From assembly GCA_018335855.1 (NCBI GenBank), contig JAGXRM010000060.1, positions 1 to 64,000 on the forward strand: 64,000 nt of DNA. Reading direction: 5' to 3'. A program made the translations under genes and the position numbers. Source of the DNA: Clostridiales bacterium (lineage in GTDB: Bacteria > Bacillota > Dethiobacteria > Dethiobacterales > Dethiobacteraceae). Positions 41,251 through 49,666 of the stretch are shown here, one piece after another. Numbering within the stretch: the stretch's first letter is position 1; every line of letters begins with the position of its first letter. The notes under the pieces were generated by a model. It was not told the DNA's origin. It was given only the letters and a program-made list of their open reading frames with translations, and made no database searches.

Positions 41251-43332
41251 ATGGCAAGGACGGTTACCGCCCGTAGAGGCTTAGCTAATATATTGCAATA
41301 CGCAGACATGTTTGTGGCTGTAGCGGTTATTGCCATTGTGATGATTATTATCATCCCGGTTCCCCCGCGGCTTTTAGATGTGCTCATTGTCTTTTCCATT
41401 ACCTTCGCTCTGATTACCATGTTGATGACGCTTTTTACCACGGAAACGTTGCAATTTAGTGTTTTTCCCTCTCTGCTGCTGGTGGTGACACTGTTTCGGC
41501 TGGCGCTCAATATTTCGTCTACCCGGCTGATTCTCAGCCAGGCGAAGGCGGGGGATGTTATTGCCGCATTTGGTAATTTTGTGGCGGGAAGCAACTACGT
41601 GGTGGGGCTTGTCATATTTATCATTATTACCGTAATTCAGTTCGTGGTAATTACTAACGGTGCCGGTCGGGTAGCCGAGGTGGCAGCCCGGTTTACACTG
41701 GATGCCATGCCCGGCAAGCAAATGAGTATCGACGCCGACTTTAATGCCGGCTTGATTGACGAAGATACGGCACGGAGCCGCCGCTCCAAAATTCAGGCCG
41801 AAGCGGATTTTTACGGAGCAATGGACGGTGCCAGCAAATTCGTCCGCGGAGACGCCATTGCCGGCATTGTGATTGTGCTGATAAATATCCTTGGTGGATT
41901 TGCCATCGGTATGTTGCAAATGGGCATGACAGTTGAAGGGGCGATCCAAACCTATATCCTGCTTACTGTGGGGGACGGGCTTGTTACGCAGATACCAGCT
42001 CTTTTGGTTTCCACCGCAGCGGGTATGCTAGTGACGAGGAGCGCTTCGGAGGGAAGTTTTGGGCAGGATCTTTCCCGGCAAGTGCTGGCTTTCCCGCGGG
42101 TAATGTTGTTAACCAGCGGTATTCTCTTCTTACTGGGTGCTGTCCCCGGCATTCCTTTTCTTCCTTTTTTCGTTCTTTCATCGGCCACCGGATTCGCGGC
42201 CTACACCCTCTTTGATGAGCAGAAGCGGGAAGCACGTCGGCAGTTAGACACGTCAGCACGCCGGGAAGAGCGGCCGGCACCGCCGGAAAATGTATTAACA
42301 CTGCTGGCGGTGGAACCGCTGGAAATTGAAATCGGGTACAATCTAATTCCGTTGACAGACAGCGGTCAGGGTGGAGACTTACTTGAGCGGATTACGGCCA
42401 GCCGACGTCAGTGTGCTTTAGAACTGGGAATTGTTGTCCAGCCCATCCGCATCCGTGATAATTTACAGCTTCCGCCCAGTACGTATATCTTTAAACTAAA
42501 GGGTAACGAAATAGCCCGGGGTGAGTTGCGGGCCGGGCACTTCCTGGCGATGAACCCTCTGGAAGGTGAAGGGGGCGAGCCGTTGGAAGGTATCCCTACC
42601 AGAGAGCCCACATTTGGCTTGCCGGCTGTTTGGGTATCTCAGGATAGGAAAGATATGGCGGAGATGATGGGCCATACCGTAGTGGATGTTACAACCGTAC
42701 TGATTACCCATCTGACGGAGACCATCAAAGCGTACGCCCACGAGTTGCTGGGCCGGCAGGAAGTAAAAGCGCTGATTGATTTGGTGAAAGAAAAGCAACC
42801 CGCCGTTATTGAAGAATTACTGCCTGAACTGCTGACGATAGGGGAAATACAAAAAGTTTTGCAGAATTTACTGCGAGAGCGGGTGCCAATCCGGGATTTG
42901 GTTACGATTTTTGAGACATTGGCCGACCATGCAAGGTCATCAAGGGAAGCGGATCTGCTGACGGAATATGTACGCCAGGCGCTGAGCCGTACGATCTGCA
43001 ATCAGTATGTCGAAGATGACGGTAAGCTCCATGTTATTACGCTGGAGCCGCGGCTGGAACAAAAAATTGCTGACTCCGTTCAAGTTTCGGTCCATGGATC
43101 GTATCCGGTGATGGATCCCCAGTTGACGCAGAAAATCTTTTCCCTGTTGGCCACATTGGCAGACCAGGAAACGATGAGGGGGCGGCAACCGCTGGTACTT
43201 ACTTCTTCCCGAATCCGCCTGCCGTTTAAGCGTTTGACGGAGAGGTTTTTACCCGCCCTGGTCGTCCTGTCATTTAATGAAATTGTCCCCGGCGTGGAAG
43301 TAGAATCAGTTGGGATGGTGAGCGAAGGATGA
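41251..43332 (+). CDS. flhA: Flagellar biosynthesis protein FlhA
   Basis: A 693-residue export-gate protein. Eight membrane helices occupy the first 310 residues, with the FHIPEP-family segment RFTLDAMPGKQMSIDADFNAGLIDE between them. The C-terminal half is the cytoplasmic substrate-docking domain (NEIVPGVEVESVG at the end). RBS GGGGGAGG. It overlaps flhF by four bases. Confidence 0.97.
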   Translation: MARTVTARRGLANILQYADMFVAVAVIAIVMIIIIPVPPRLLDVLIVFSITFALITMLMTLFTTETLQFSVFPSLLLVVTLFRLALNISSTRLILSQAKAGDVIAAFGNFVAGSNYVVGLVIFIIITVIQFVVITNGAGRVAEVAARFTLDAMPGKQMSIDADFNAGLIDEDTARSRRSKIQAEADFYGAMDGASKFVRGDAIAGIVIVLINILGGFAIGMLQMGMTVEGAIQTYILLTVGDGLVTQIPALLVSTAAGMLVTRSASEGSFGQDLSRQVLAFPRVMLLTSGILFLLGAVPGIPFLPFFVLSSATGFAAYTLFDEQKREARRQLDTSARREERPAPPENVLTLLAVEPLEIEIGYNLIPLTDSGQGGDLLERITASRRQCALELGIVVQPIRIRDNLQLPPSTYIFKLKGNEIARGELRAGHFLAMNPLEGEGGEPLEGIPTREPTFGLPAVWVSQDRKDMAEMMGHTVVDVTTVLITHLTETIKAYAHELLGRQEVKALIDLVKEKQPAVIEELLPELLTIGEIQKVLQNLLRERVPIRDLVTIFETLADHARSSREADLLTEYVRQALSRTICNQYVEDDGKLHVITLEPRLEQKIADSVQVSVHGSYPVMDPQLTQKIFSLLATLADQETMRGRQPLVLTSSRIRLPFKRLTERFLPALVVLSFNEIVPGVEVESVGMVSEG

Positions 43333-44414
43333 GAATCAAAAAGTATTGTGTGGAAAACGTCCAGGAAGGAATGCTCCAGATCAAAAGAGAGCTGGGGCCT
43401 GAAGCCATTATTATTGAGAGCCGGAAAGTCAGGGAGAAAGGCCTGCGCGGCCTGTTTGCGCCTTTGAAGGTGGAGATTACCGCTGCCGTGGATACTTCAA
43501 TGCAACAGTCTGCGGTTGCCCGTGAACCTGTGCTTCGGCCCCAGGAGCATAAAATGGAACGGGAAATTACCGAGTTGAAGCAGATGGTTAACCAATTGGT
43601 AAGCCGTCAGCAAAAACAAAGTATTGAGGAAAAGGGCCCGTTCTACCGCTGGATGCAACGCCTGATTGATAATGATGTGGATCCGGCGTTAGCTCAGGCA
43701 ATACTGACGGAAATTCATGAAGACTTTGCTGCTGAAAATGCACTCTCCGATGAAGTCATTGAGCTGATTCTCCTTAAAAAGGTCAGGGAACGGGTACGTA
43801 CTGCAGAACTGACGGAAGGAGCCAGAATCCTGTCATTTATTGGCCCCACCGGTGTAGGCAAGACAACGACACTAGCCAAGCTGGCCGCCCGGTATGCTCT
43901 GTACCATAACAAACAGGTAGGCATGATTACGATAGACACCTACCGGATTGGTGCTGTGGAGCAATTGCGTACCTATGCTGATATTACCGGCATGCCTATT
44001 GAGGTGGTCATGACACCGAAAGATATGCCCCGCGCCCTGGAGAAACTGGCCGATCGGGAGTTAATCCTTGTAGACACTGCCGGTAGAAATTCAAAAAATT
44101 CAATGCAAATTTCTGAGCTTTCTTCTTACCTTTCAGCTATGCCGGGATCGGAGACATTTCTCGTTTTGAGCGCGACTACCAAGACAAAAGATCTTCTGCA
44201 GATTATTGAGAACTTCCGCAAAGTGAATTTCAACCGGATGATTTTCACCAAGCTGGATGAAACGGAAACCTATGGCGCCCTTTTAAACATTGTCCACAGC
44301 ACGAAACTCCCTCTTACGTTTGTGACAACGGGACAAAATGTTCCCGATGATATTGAGGCAGCCAATGCCGAAAAACTGTCTAAACTGATACTGGGGGTAG
44401 AGCAGCATGCATGA
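43329..44414 (+). CDS. flhF: Flagellar GTPase FlhF
   Basis: A 361-residue SRP-like GTPase that sets flagellar location or number. MRIKKYCVENVQEGMLQIKRELGPEAIIIESRKV is the FlhF N-terminus. The G domain has GPTGVGKTTTLAKLAA, DTYRIGAVEQLRTYA and LVDTAGR, and TKLDET near the end. ATG overlaps the flhA stop (ATGA). Confidence 0.95.
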   Translation: MRIKKYCVENVQEGMLQIKRELGPEAIIIESRKVREKGLRGLFAPLKVEITAAVDTSMQQSAVAREPVLRPQEHKMEREITELKQMVNQLVSRQQKQSIEEKGPFYRWMQRLIDNDVDPALAQAILTEIHEDFAAENALSDEVIELILLKKVRERVRTAELTEGARILSFIGPTGVGKTTTLAKLAARYALYHNKQVGMITIDTYRIGAVEQLRTYADITGMPIEVVMTPKDMPRALEKLADRELILVDTAGRNSKNSMQISELSSYLSAMPGSETFLVLSATTKTKDLLQIIENFRKVNFNRMIFTKLDETETYGALLNIVHSTKLPLTFVTTGQNVPDDIEAANAEKLSKLILGVEQHA

Positions 44415-45285
44415 CCAGGCTGAACGTCTCCGGCAGTTAACGCTGGCCGCTGATGCCCAGCGCGGAATTATCAAACAGAAAAAAAACCTCCGCGTTATTA
44501 CCGTTGCCAGCGGTAAAGGGGGGGTCGGCAAAACAAATTTGGTTGTTAACCTCGCGATTGCTTTGTCACGTTTGGGTAAGCGCGTAATCGTCATGGACGC
44601 AGACCTGGGGCTGGCCAACGTGGATATCATCCTCGGATTATTGCCAATGCACAATTTGCTTGACGTTGTCAGGGGCATTAAGACCATGGAGGAGATCATG
44701 GTCTCCGGTCCTGAAGGAATGAAATTGATTCCGGGGGGGTCAGGGCTTGTTGAACTGGCTAATTTAGCTATGGACCAGCGTGATCGGCTGATGACAAATT
44801 TAATGCGCCTGGAACATACAGCCGACATTTTATTAATCGACACAGGAGCAGGGCTTTCCCGGGCGGTGCTTTCATTTATCTCCGCCGCTGACGAACTGAT
44901 CGTGATTACAACCCCGGAACCTACCGCGATTACAGATGCGTACGGGATTATCAAAGTCGTGTCTAAATATAATATTCACCAGGAAGTGAAACTGGTTGTA
45001 AACCAAGTCAGAGACCATCGGGAAGGATGCGATATTGCCAAGCGTTTTTCCGATGTTTCACATAAATTCATCCAGGTTAATATCCAGTTTTTGGGCGAAA
45101 TCTGCAGCGACCAGCAGGTCGTACGCGCCGTAAAGCAACAGCAGCCATTTATGACTTTATTTCCCCGGGCCAGAGCCTCGTACGATGTACAGAATATTGC
45201 TGAAAAATTATTAGATATCGCTCCCGAAAAAACCAGGGGTGTCAGCGGTTTTATCAGCCGTTTGTCGCGCATGATGGAAAAATAA
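44407..45285 (+). CDS. flhG: FlhG/YlxH MinD-like ATPase
   Basis: A 292-residue ParA/MinD-family ATPase. The deviant Walker A SGKGGVGKTNLVVNLA and DADLGLANVDIILGL are intact, and the N-terminal DQAERLRQL resembles the FlhF-activating peptide of FlhG. It limits flagellar number together with FlhF and interacts with C-ring proteins. ATG overlaps the flhF end. Confidence 0.95.
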   Translation: MHDQAERLRQLTLAADAQRGIIKQKKNLRVITVASGKGGVGKTNLVVNLAIALSRLGKRVIVMDADLGLANVDIILGLLPMHNLLDVVRGIKTMEEIMVSGPEGMKLIPGGSGLVELANLAMDQRDRLMTNLMRLEHTADILLIDTGAGLSRAVLSFISAADELIVITTPEPTAITDAYGIIKVVSKYNIHQEVKLVVNQVRDHREGCDIAKRFSDVSHKFIQVNIQFLGEICSDQQVVRAVKQQQPFMTLFPRARASYDVQNIAEKLLDIAPEKTRGVSGFISRLSRMMEK

Positions 45286-45300
45286 AAGTCGGAGGGTGCC

Positions 45301-45954
45301 ATGGCGAAAAAAAATTTATTTGAAATCAATCAAAAAATAAATGTTGTGTTGGTACCGGACGGGGAGTATCATCTAAGTTCTATTCAGGAAATCGATGAAA
45401 AAACGTTATCGATAACCATGCCGATCCGTAGAGGAATGTATCTCCTGTTAAAGACAAGAGATACGGTCAGGGTAGAGTATGCCGTTCAGGATGCTGTTTA
45501 TTCCTTTCAGGCCAATGTACTGGACAGGAAGAGGTCAAATGAGGTCATGCTTATCGTTCTGGAACGGCCAAGCGCTATCTCAAGAACACAGAGACGTAAT
45601 TATGTGCGCTTTCCCGTTAATCTGCCGATCTTCTTTCAGGTCGTAGGACCGGATGGTTATCCGTTACCAGATGATGTGGTGCGTCAGGGCAAAACGGTGG
45701 ATATTTCAGGCGGTGGCCTTCAAATAGTGACGATGAGCCCTCCGGACCGGGAAGATACGGTATTTATTAAGCTGAAGCTTGATGACAATAATCCCCGGGA
45801 ACTTCAGTTGTCCGGCGATGTATCCTGGGTAGTGCAGGACGACTGGTCAAAAAACACCCGCTTTGGTGTTAGTTTTACTGATATTTCAGAAGTTGAGCGA
45901 GAGAGAATTATTTCATATATTTTTTTAAAAATGCGCACGCGTACACAAATATAG
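45301..45954 (+). CDS. PilZ-domain flagellar brake protein (YcgR-like)
   Basis: A 217-residue protein with an N-terminal YcgR-type beta domain and a C-terminal PilZ domain. The cyclic-di-GMP-binding motif is visible: RTQRRNYVRFPVNLP followed by VDISGGGLQIV. Such proteins slow the motor or act on the stator when cyclic-di-GMP is high. With the riboswitch at 25622 this gives the operon two cyclic-di-GMP inputs. RBS GGAGGGTG. Confidence 0.92.
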   Translation: MAKKNLFEINQKINVVLVPDGEYHLSSIQEIDEKTLSITMPIRRGMYLLLKTRDTVRVEYAVQDAVYSFQANVLDRKRSNEVMLIVLERPSAISRTQRRNYVRFPVNLPIFFQVVGPDGYPLPDDVVRQGKTVDISGGGLQIVTMSPPDREDTVFIKLKLDDNNPRELQLSGDVSWVVQDDWSKNTRFGVSFTDISEVERERIISYIFLKMRTRTQI

Positions 45955-45967
45955 TTAGGGAGAGCGT

Positions 45968-46678
45968 ATGAGTAACCAACTTTGGCTCAAATACAAGGAG
46001 ACAAAGGATGATGGAGTACAGAGCGAACTGATAAGCCATTATCTGCCGCTGGTCGGGCTGCACGCCGGGCGTCTGGCAATCAGCCTGCCGCCCCATGTCA
46101 GCCGGGAAGATCTTTCCCAGGCGGGCGTACTTGGCTTGCTGGAGGCACTGCAGCGTTTTGATCCGCTTCGTGGTGTTAAGTTTGAAACCTTTGCCTCCCA
46201 GCGTATTCGCGGAGCCATGCTGGACGAACTGCGCCGCCTGTGTTGGCTTCCCCGTTCCCTGGTCCGTCAAATGCGGGAACTGGACAGTGCAACACAAGCG
46301 CTGGCTACCAAGCTGGGCAGGGAACCGGAAGAGGGCGAACTGGCCGAAGAACTGGGAGTCCCGGTTACAGAACTGCAAAAAACAATGAGCCAGATTAATG
46401 GTAGTTCTCTGCTGTCCCTGGAAGACACTCTTTTTGCCCATCCCGCTGTGGAAGGGCCGGAGTCAGACACGTTGGGGCAGATGATTGAAGAGGAAGAAAA
46501 GGAGCAATTGGCTGCCGCGCTGGAAAGGCTGCCGGAGCGCCAAAGGCTTCTACTGGCTTTATATTACCAGGAAGAACTGACACTAAAGGAGATCGGTCTG
46601 GTACTTGGTGTCTCGGAATCCAGGGTGTGCCAGCTTCACGCACAGGTAATCGCCCGTTTGCGTGAACTGCTTACCTAG
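45968..46678 (+). CDS. fliA: RNA polymerase sigma-28 factor FliA/SigD
   Basis: A 236-residue sigma factor. Region 2 (GVLGLLEALQRFDPLRGVKFETFASQRIRGAMLDELR), region 3 (LGREPEEGELAEELGV) and region 4 (LTLKEIGLVLGVSESRVCQLHAQVIARLRE) are all present. It reads TAAA-N15-GCCGATAW promoters such as those at 17266 and 21211 and is held by FlgM. Confidence 0.95.
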   Translation: MSNQLWLKYKETKDDGVQSELISHYLPLVGLHAGRLAISLPPHVSREDLSQAGVLGLLEALQRFDPLRGVKFETFASQRIRGAMLDELRRLCWLPRSLVRQMRELDSATQALATKLGREPEEGELAEELGVPVTELQKTMSQINGSSLLSLEDTLFAHPAVEGPESDTLGQMIEEEEKEQLAAALERLPERQRLLLALYYQEELTLKEIGLVLGVSESRVCQLHAQVIARLRELLT

Positions 46679-46711
46679 AATTTCGGGTTACGGTAAGGAT
46701 GGTGTTCAAGA

Positions 46712-47170
46712 ATGGTTTATCTGCTGTTTTTTACCGGGTTGGGTATGACACTGTTTGCGGCCCGGGAACTGGCTAAAATAAAAAAAGAGCCTTTTGACGA
46801 CGCTCTGCGCGCTGAAGTAGATCGGCCCCTAAATCGGGAGTTGGTTGTTTTGTATCAGTTGCAGGAGTCGGTGGAGGCAAATCTTGCCGAACTGGATGAA
46901 AAAAACCAGGTATTTCATCATCTGGTAACCCGGCTGGAAAAACAGCGGGAGACAGTGGATTTCCGTATGCAGCAACTGGAACGGCTGATTAGTCGTGCTG
47001 AAGCCGTGCTAAACAATCCGGCGGGCCGGACAGTTTCCGATAGTACCCATCGATTTCAGCACCAACAGGTATACCAGTTATACGACCGGGGCTTGGATGT
47101 GACCGATGTGGCCGTGCAACTGGGACTGGGAAGAGGTGAGGTCGAATTAATACTCGGCTTACGAAGATAG
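46712..47170 (+). CDS. SwrB-like membrane-anchored coiled-coil protein
   Basis: A 152-residue protein with an N-terminal membrane helix (about 2-18), a central coiled coil (40-95) and a C-terminal helix-turn-helix-like module (VYQLYDRGLDVTDVAVQLGLGRGEVELILGL). This architecture and the place after the sigma-28 gene match Bacillus SwrB, which promotes FliP-gate and basal-body completion. Family assignment is by layout and the C-terminal motif; identity is probably low. Confidence 0.75.
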   Translation: MVYLLFFTGLGMTLFAARELAKIKKEPFDDALRAEVDRPLNRELVVLYQLQESVEANLAELDEKNQVFHHLVTRLEKQRETVDFRMQQLERLISRAEAVLNNPAGRTVSDSTHRFQHQQVYQLYDRGLDVTDVAVQLGLGRGEVELILGLRR

Positions 47171-47175
47171 GAGAC

Positions 47176-47364
47176 ATGGATTGGCGCTTTATCCTTGGGC
47201 TGGGGCTCGGATTGCTTCTTGCTTCAGTAGTGATGTTTGCGCAAAACGCACGGCCTGTATCTGCAGATAAGGTGGAGAGGCTGGCGCGTCAGATGGGGAT
47301 GGTATATCCGCAAGAGGTTGTTACTTTTAGGGAAGAGAATGAGAATGGGAAAGGAGACCGGTAG
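47176..47364 (+). CDS. Small single-helix membrane protein
   Basis: A 62-residue protein with one N-terminal membrane helix (about 5-22) and a hydrophilic tail. I do not recognise the family. RBS AGGAGA is placed well before the ATG, it begins 5 bases after the SwrB-like gene and ends 2 bases before flgF, so it is a genuine operon member of unknown function. Confidence 0.7.
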   Translation: MDWRFILGLGLGLLLASVVMFAQNARPVSADKVERLARQMGMVYPQEVVTFREENENGKGDR

Positions 47365-47366
47365 CT

Positions 47367-48122
47367 ATGATACGGGGATTATATACGGCGGCAAGCGGCA
47401 TGATGGTAGAGGCGGCCCGTCAGGAGCAAATCACCAATAACCTGGCAAACAGTGAGACAACCGGTTTTAAAAAGGACTTGGCACTGCAACGGGCCCGCCC
47501 GGAATATCAGGTGATCCGTATTGGCAACGGGCCAGGCATGCCCCATAATCCAGTTATCGGTTCCCTTGGTGTGGGTGCGCTCCTTGACCGGATCCATACT
47601 TCCTACGAGCAGGGGAATCTTTTACAGACAGACAGAAACCTGGATTTGGCTGTGGCCGGAAACGGTTTCTTTGCTGTGGATACTCCGCAGGGAATACGGT
47701 ACACCAGAAACGGCTCTTTTTCACTGGATGCAGACCGGTTCCTTGTTACTGACCAGGGATACCGGGTGTTGGGACAAAACGGACCGCTGCAACTGGGCGA
47801 AGGGGATGTCCGCATCGATGCCGGGGGAGCTGTCTTTCTTGGCGAAACGTTTCAGGATAGCCTGCGCCTGGTCAATTTCACGGATAACAGCCAACTGCGT
47901 AAAGCCGGAGACGCGCTGTTTGCCACCGGGGAGAACGCAGAGGAAGCGCCTTTTAACGGTCAGGTAAGATCGGGTTTTCTCGAGTCTTCTAATGTAGAGG
48001 TGTTACAAGAGATGATCCGCATGATGGCCGCCATGAGAGCATACGAGACAAACCAAAGGGCTATACAAGCACAGGATGATATTCTGGGAAAAGCCGTTAA
48101 CGAGATAGGCACTCTCCGCTAA
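47367..48122 (+). CDS. flgF: Flagellar basal-body rod protein FlgF/FlhO
   Basis: A 251-residue rod protein. MIRGLYTAASGMMVEAARQEQITNNLANSETTGFKKD and the C-terminal GFLESSNVEVLQEMIRMMAAMRAYETNQRAIQAQD are typical of FlgF/FlgG-like distal-rod proteins (FlhO in Bacillus). Stop at 48122 is followed after 7 bases by a repeat element. Confidence 0.93.
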   Translation: MIRGLYTAASGMMVEAARQEQITNNLANSETTGFKKDLALQRARPEYQVIRIGNGPGMPHNPVIGSLGVGALLDRIHTSYEQGNLLQTDRNLDLAVAGNGFFAVDTPQGIRYTRNGSFSLDADRFLVTDQGYRVLGQNGPLQLGEGDVRIDAGGAVFLGETFQDSLRLVNFTDNSQLRKAGDALFATGENAEEAPFNGQVRSGFLESSNVEVLQEMIRMMAAMRAYETNQRAIQAQDDILGKAVNEIGTLR

Positions 48123-48129
48123 ACTACAT

Positions 48130-48288
48130 GGGGTCAGGTTTGACAATTAACCTAACTCCAGCCGGGATATTTTGTAAACAGTTAGGTTAATTATTAAACC
48201 AGACCCCGAGAGGTGCGAAAGTCAAATTGTTAAACCAGGCAATTAAGTTAAGCAAGTATAGTTATATCAATAAAGCAAACCTGACCCC
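48130..48288. mobile_element. 159-bp non-coding repeat element with terminal inverted repeats
   Basis: GGGGTCAGGTTTG at 48130-48142 and its exact complement CAAACCTGACCCC at 48276-48288 bound the element. Inside, 48130-48157 and 48180-48207 form a 28-base inverted repeat with three mismatches. The same GGGTCAGGTTT word occurs at 9644 and 9756. No coding capacity. It resembles palindromic elements moved in trans by REP-associated tyrosine transposases, or a MITE. Confidence 0.7.
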
Positions 48289-48316
48289 GGTGGGGAAATT
48301 TGAGAGGGGTGGAACG

Positions 48317-49093
48317 ATGCTCAGGGGATTGTGGAATGCGGCGACTGGAATGAGGGCGCAGCAGACAAAGATTGATGTGGTTGCTAATAATATTGCAAAT
48401 GTGAATACGAACGGGTATAAAAAGAAGGATGTTTCCTTTCAGGATTTAGTTTACCAGTCGATAGAGCGGAAGGGAAATGCGGTGATGCCTGCGGCCCAGG
48501 GTGAGAAGAAAGCGGTGGTGGGAGTCGGCAGCCGGGTTTCCGGGATTCGCAGCAATATGCGGCCAGGGATGTATCTGCAGACAGACAGCCCGCTTGATTT
48601 GGCTATTGTGGGGGATGGATACTTTCGAGTGCTGCTTCCTGATGGTAGGGAAGGTTACACCCGGGACGGGAATTTTCGCTTTGATGGAGACGGGAATGTA
48701 GTTACTTCTCAGGGATACCGCGTGTTTTTTCCGGAATTGCCTGCGGGCGGTGAGTACAAAATCAGTACGTCGCCTGACGGAACGGTTACGGTAACTAACG
48801 GAGAGGAAACATTCCTGGCCGGACAGATTTCCCTGGCATATTTTAATAACGTAAACGGGTTGGAGCAGTTGGGCGAAAATCTTCTGGTAGCGACACCGGC
48901 AGCCGGAGAAGCGGTAATTTCACCGGTCCGCAATGATACGCAGCTAATGCAGGGCTACCTGGAGAGTTCCAACGTCGATTTGGCCGAGGAGATGGTGCAG
49001 CTTATGATTAGCCAGCGCGCGTATGAGTTGAGTTCACGGGCGCTGCGAACGGCAGATGAAATGTGGGGAATGGCTAACCAGATGCGCAGATAA
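48317..49093 (+). CDS. flgG: Flagellar basal-body rod protein FlgG/FlhP
   Basis: A 258-residue distal-rod protein. [47 protein letters not shown] is the FlgG N-terminus and YLESSNVDLAEEMVQLMISQRAYELSSRALRTADEMW the C-terminus. ATG 48317 (RBS GAGAGGGGTGG) is chosen: an open frame back to 48227 lies inside the repeat element and is not FlgG-like. Paralogue of flgF; the two are normally adjacent. Confidence 0.94.
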   Translation: MLRGLWNAATGMRAQQTKIDVVANNIANVNTNGYKKKDVSFQDLVYQSIERKGNAVMPAAQGEKKAVVGVGSRVSGIRSNMRPGMYLQTDSPLDLAIVGDGYFRVLLPDGREGYTRDGNFRFDGDGNVVTSQGYRVFFPELPAGGEYKISTSPDGTVTVTNGEETFLAGQISLAYFNNVNGLEQLGENLLVATPAAGEAVISPVRNDTQLMQGYLESSNVDLAEEMVQLMISQRAYELSSRALRTADEMWGMANQMRR

Positions 49094-49106
49094 AACGCAT
49101 AAAGAT

Positions 49107-49155
49107 AACCCCTCAGGTATATACTTCCCATGAAGGGAATAATTACCGGGGGGTT
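49107..49155 (+). promoter_or_regulatory. Leader hairpin covering the TPR gene RBS
   Basis: AACCCC (49107-49112) can pair with GGGGTT (49150-49155), GGTA with TACC, and TTCCC with GGGAA inside, giving a nested hairpin that sequesters the Shine-Dalgarno of the gene at 49160. It may limit translation; no T tract. Confidence 0.45.
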
Positions 49156-49159
49156 TCTT

Positions 49160-49666
49160 ATGCGACAGATTAATTTTAAGCTTGATCGAGGCAAAACTGC
49201 TGTACAGTACAACCGGCAGGGTGTGGAAGCTATGTTGAGTGGGTCTTACCGTGAAGCATCTTACTACCTGCTTTCTGCTGTGGTATGTGACCCGGACTAT
49301 TGGCCGGCATTTTTTAATTTGGGTAACAGTTGGGCAAAGCTGGAAGATTCTGAAGCAGCAATCTGGGCATATGAACAGGCTGTACGCGGTTCTGACGATT
49401 ACGCACCGCTGTTTTTAAATCTGGGCCTTCTTTACTGCCGTCAGGGCCGATATCGTGATTCTGTTCCTTATCTGGAACATGCCTGGCGATTGGCACCGGG
49501 CAGGCCCACATATGCGGTGGCTCTGGGGTACGCCTGCTATAAGCTGGAGGAATACGGCTTGTCCTGGCACTGGTATCGAAAAGCACTGCGTCTGGACAGT
49601 GGAAACGAGCGCATTCGTGAGAGTATGCAGATGGTTGGTGAGAAAATATTAGCTACGGTGGAGTAG
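49160..49666 (+). CDS. Tetratricopeptide-repeat protein
   Basis: A 168-residue protein made mostly of TPR units, with spaced patterns such as WPAFFNLGNSWAKLEDSEAAIWAYEQAV, APLFLNLGLLYCRQGRYRDSVPYLEHAW and YAVALGYACYKLEEYGLSWHWYRKAL. No signal peptide. It is probably a protein-interaction factor; its partner is unknown. ATG 49160 is chosen with the G-run RBS before it rather than ATG 49130. It overlaps the convergent FapA gene by 18 bases. Confidence 0.82.
   Translation: MRQINFKLDRGKTAVQYNRQGVEAMLSGSYREASYYLLSAVVCDPDYWPAFFNLGNSWAKLEDSEAAIWAYEQAVRGSDDYAPLFLNLGLLYCRQGRYRDSVPYLEHAWRLAPGRPTYAVALGYACYKLEEYGLSWHWYRKALRLDSGNERIRESMQMVGEKILATVE

Noticed and set aside
48227-48316. Thirty extra N-terminal codons for flgG
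   Set aside because: They lie mostly in the repeat element, have no FlgG similarity and no good RBS; ATG 48317 has both.
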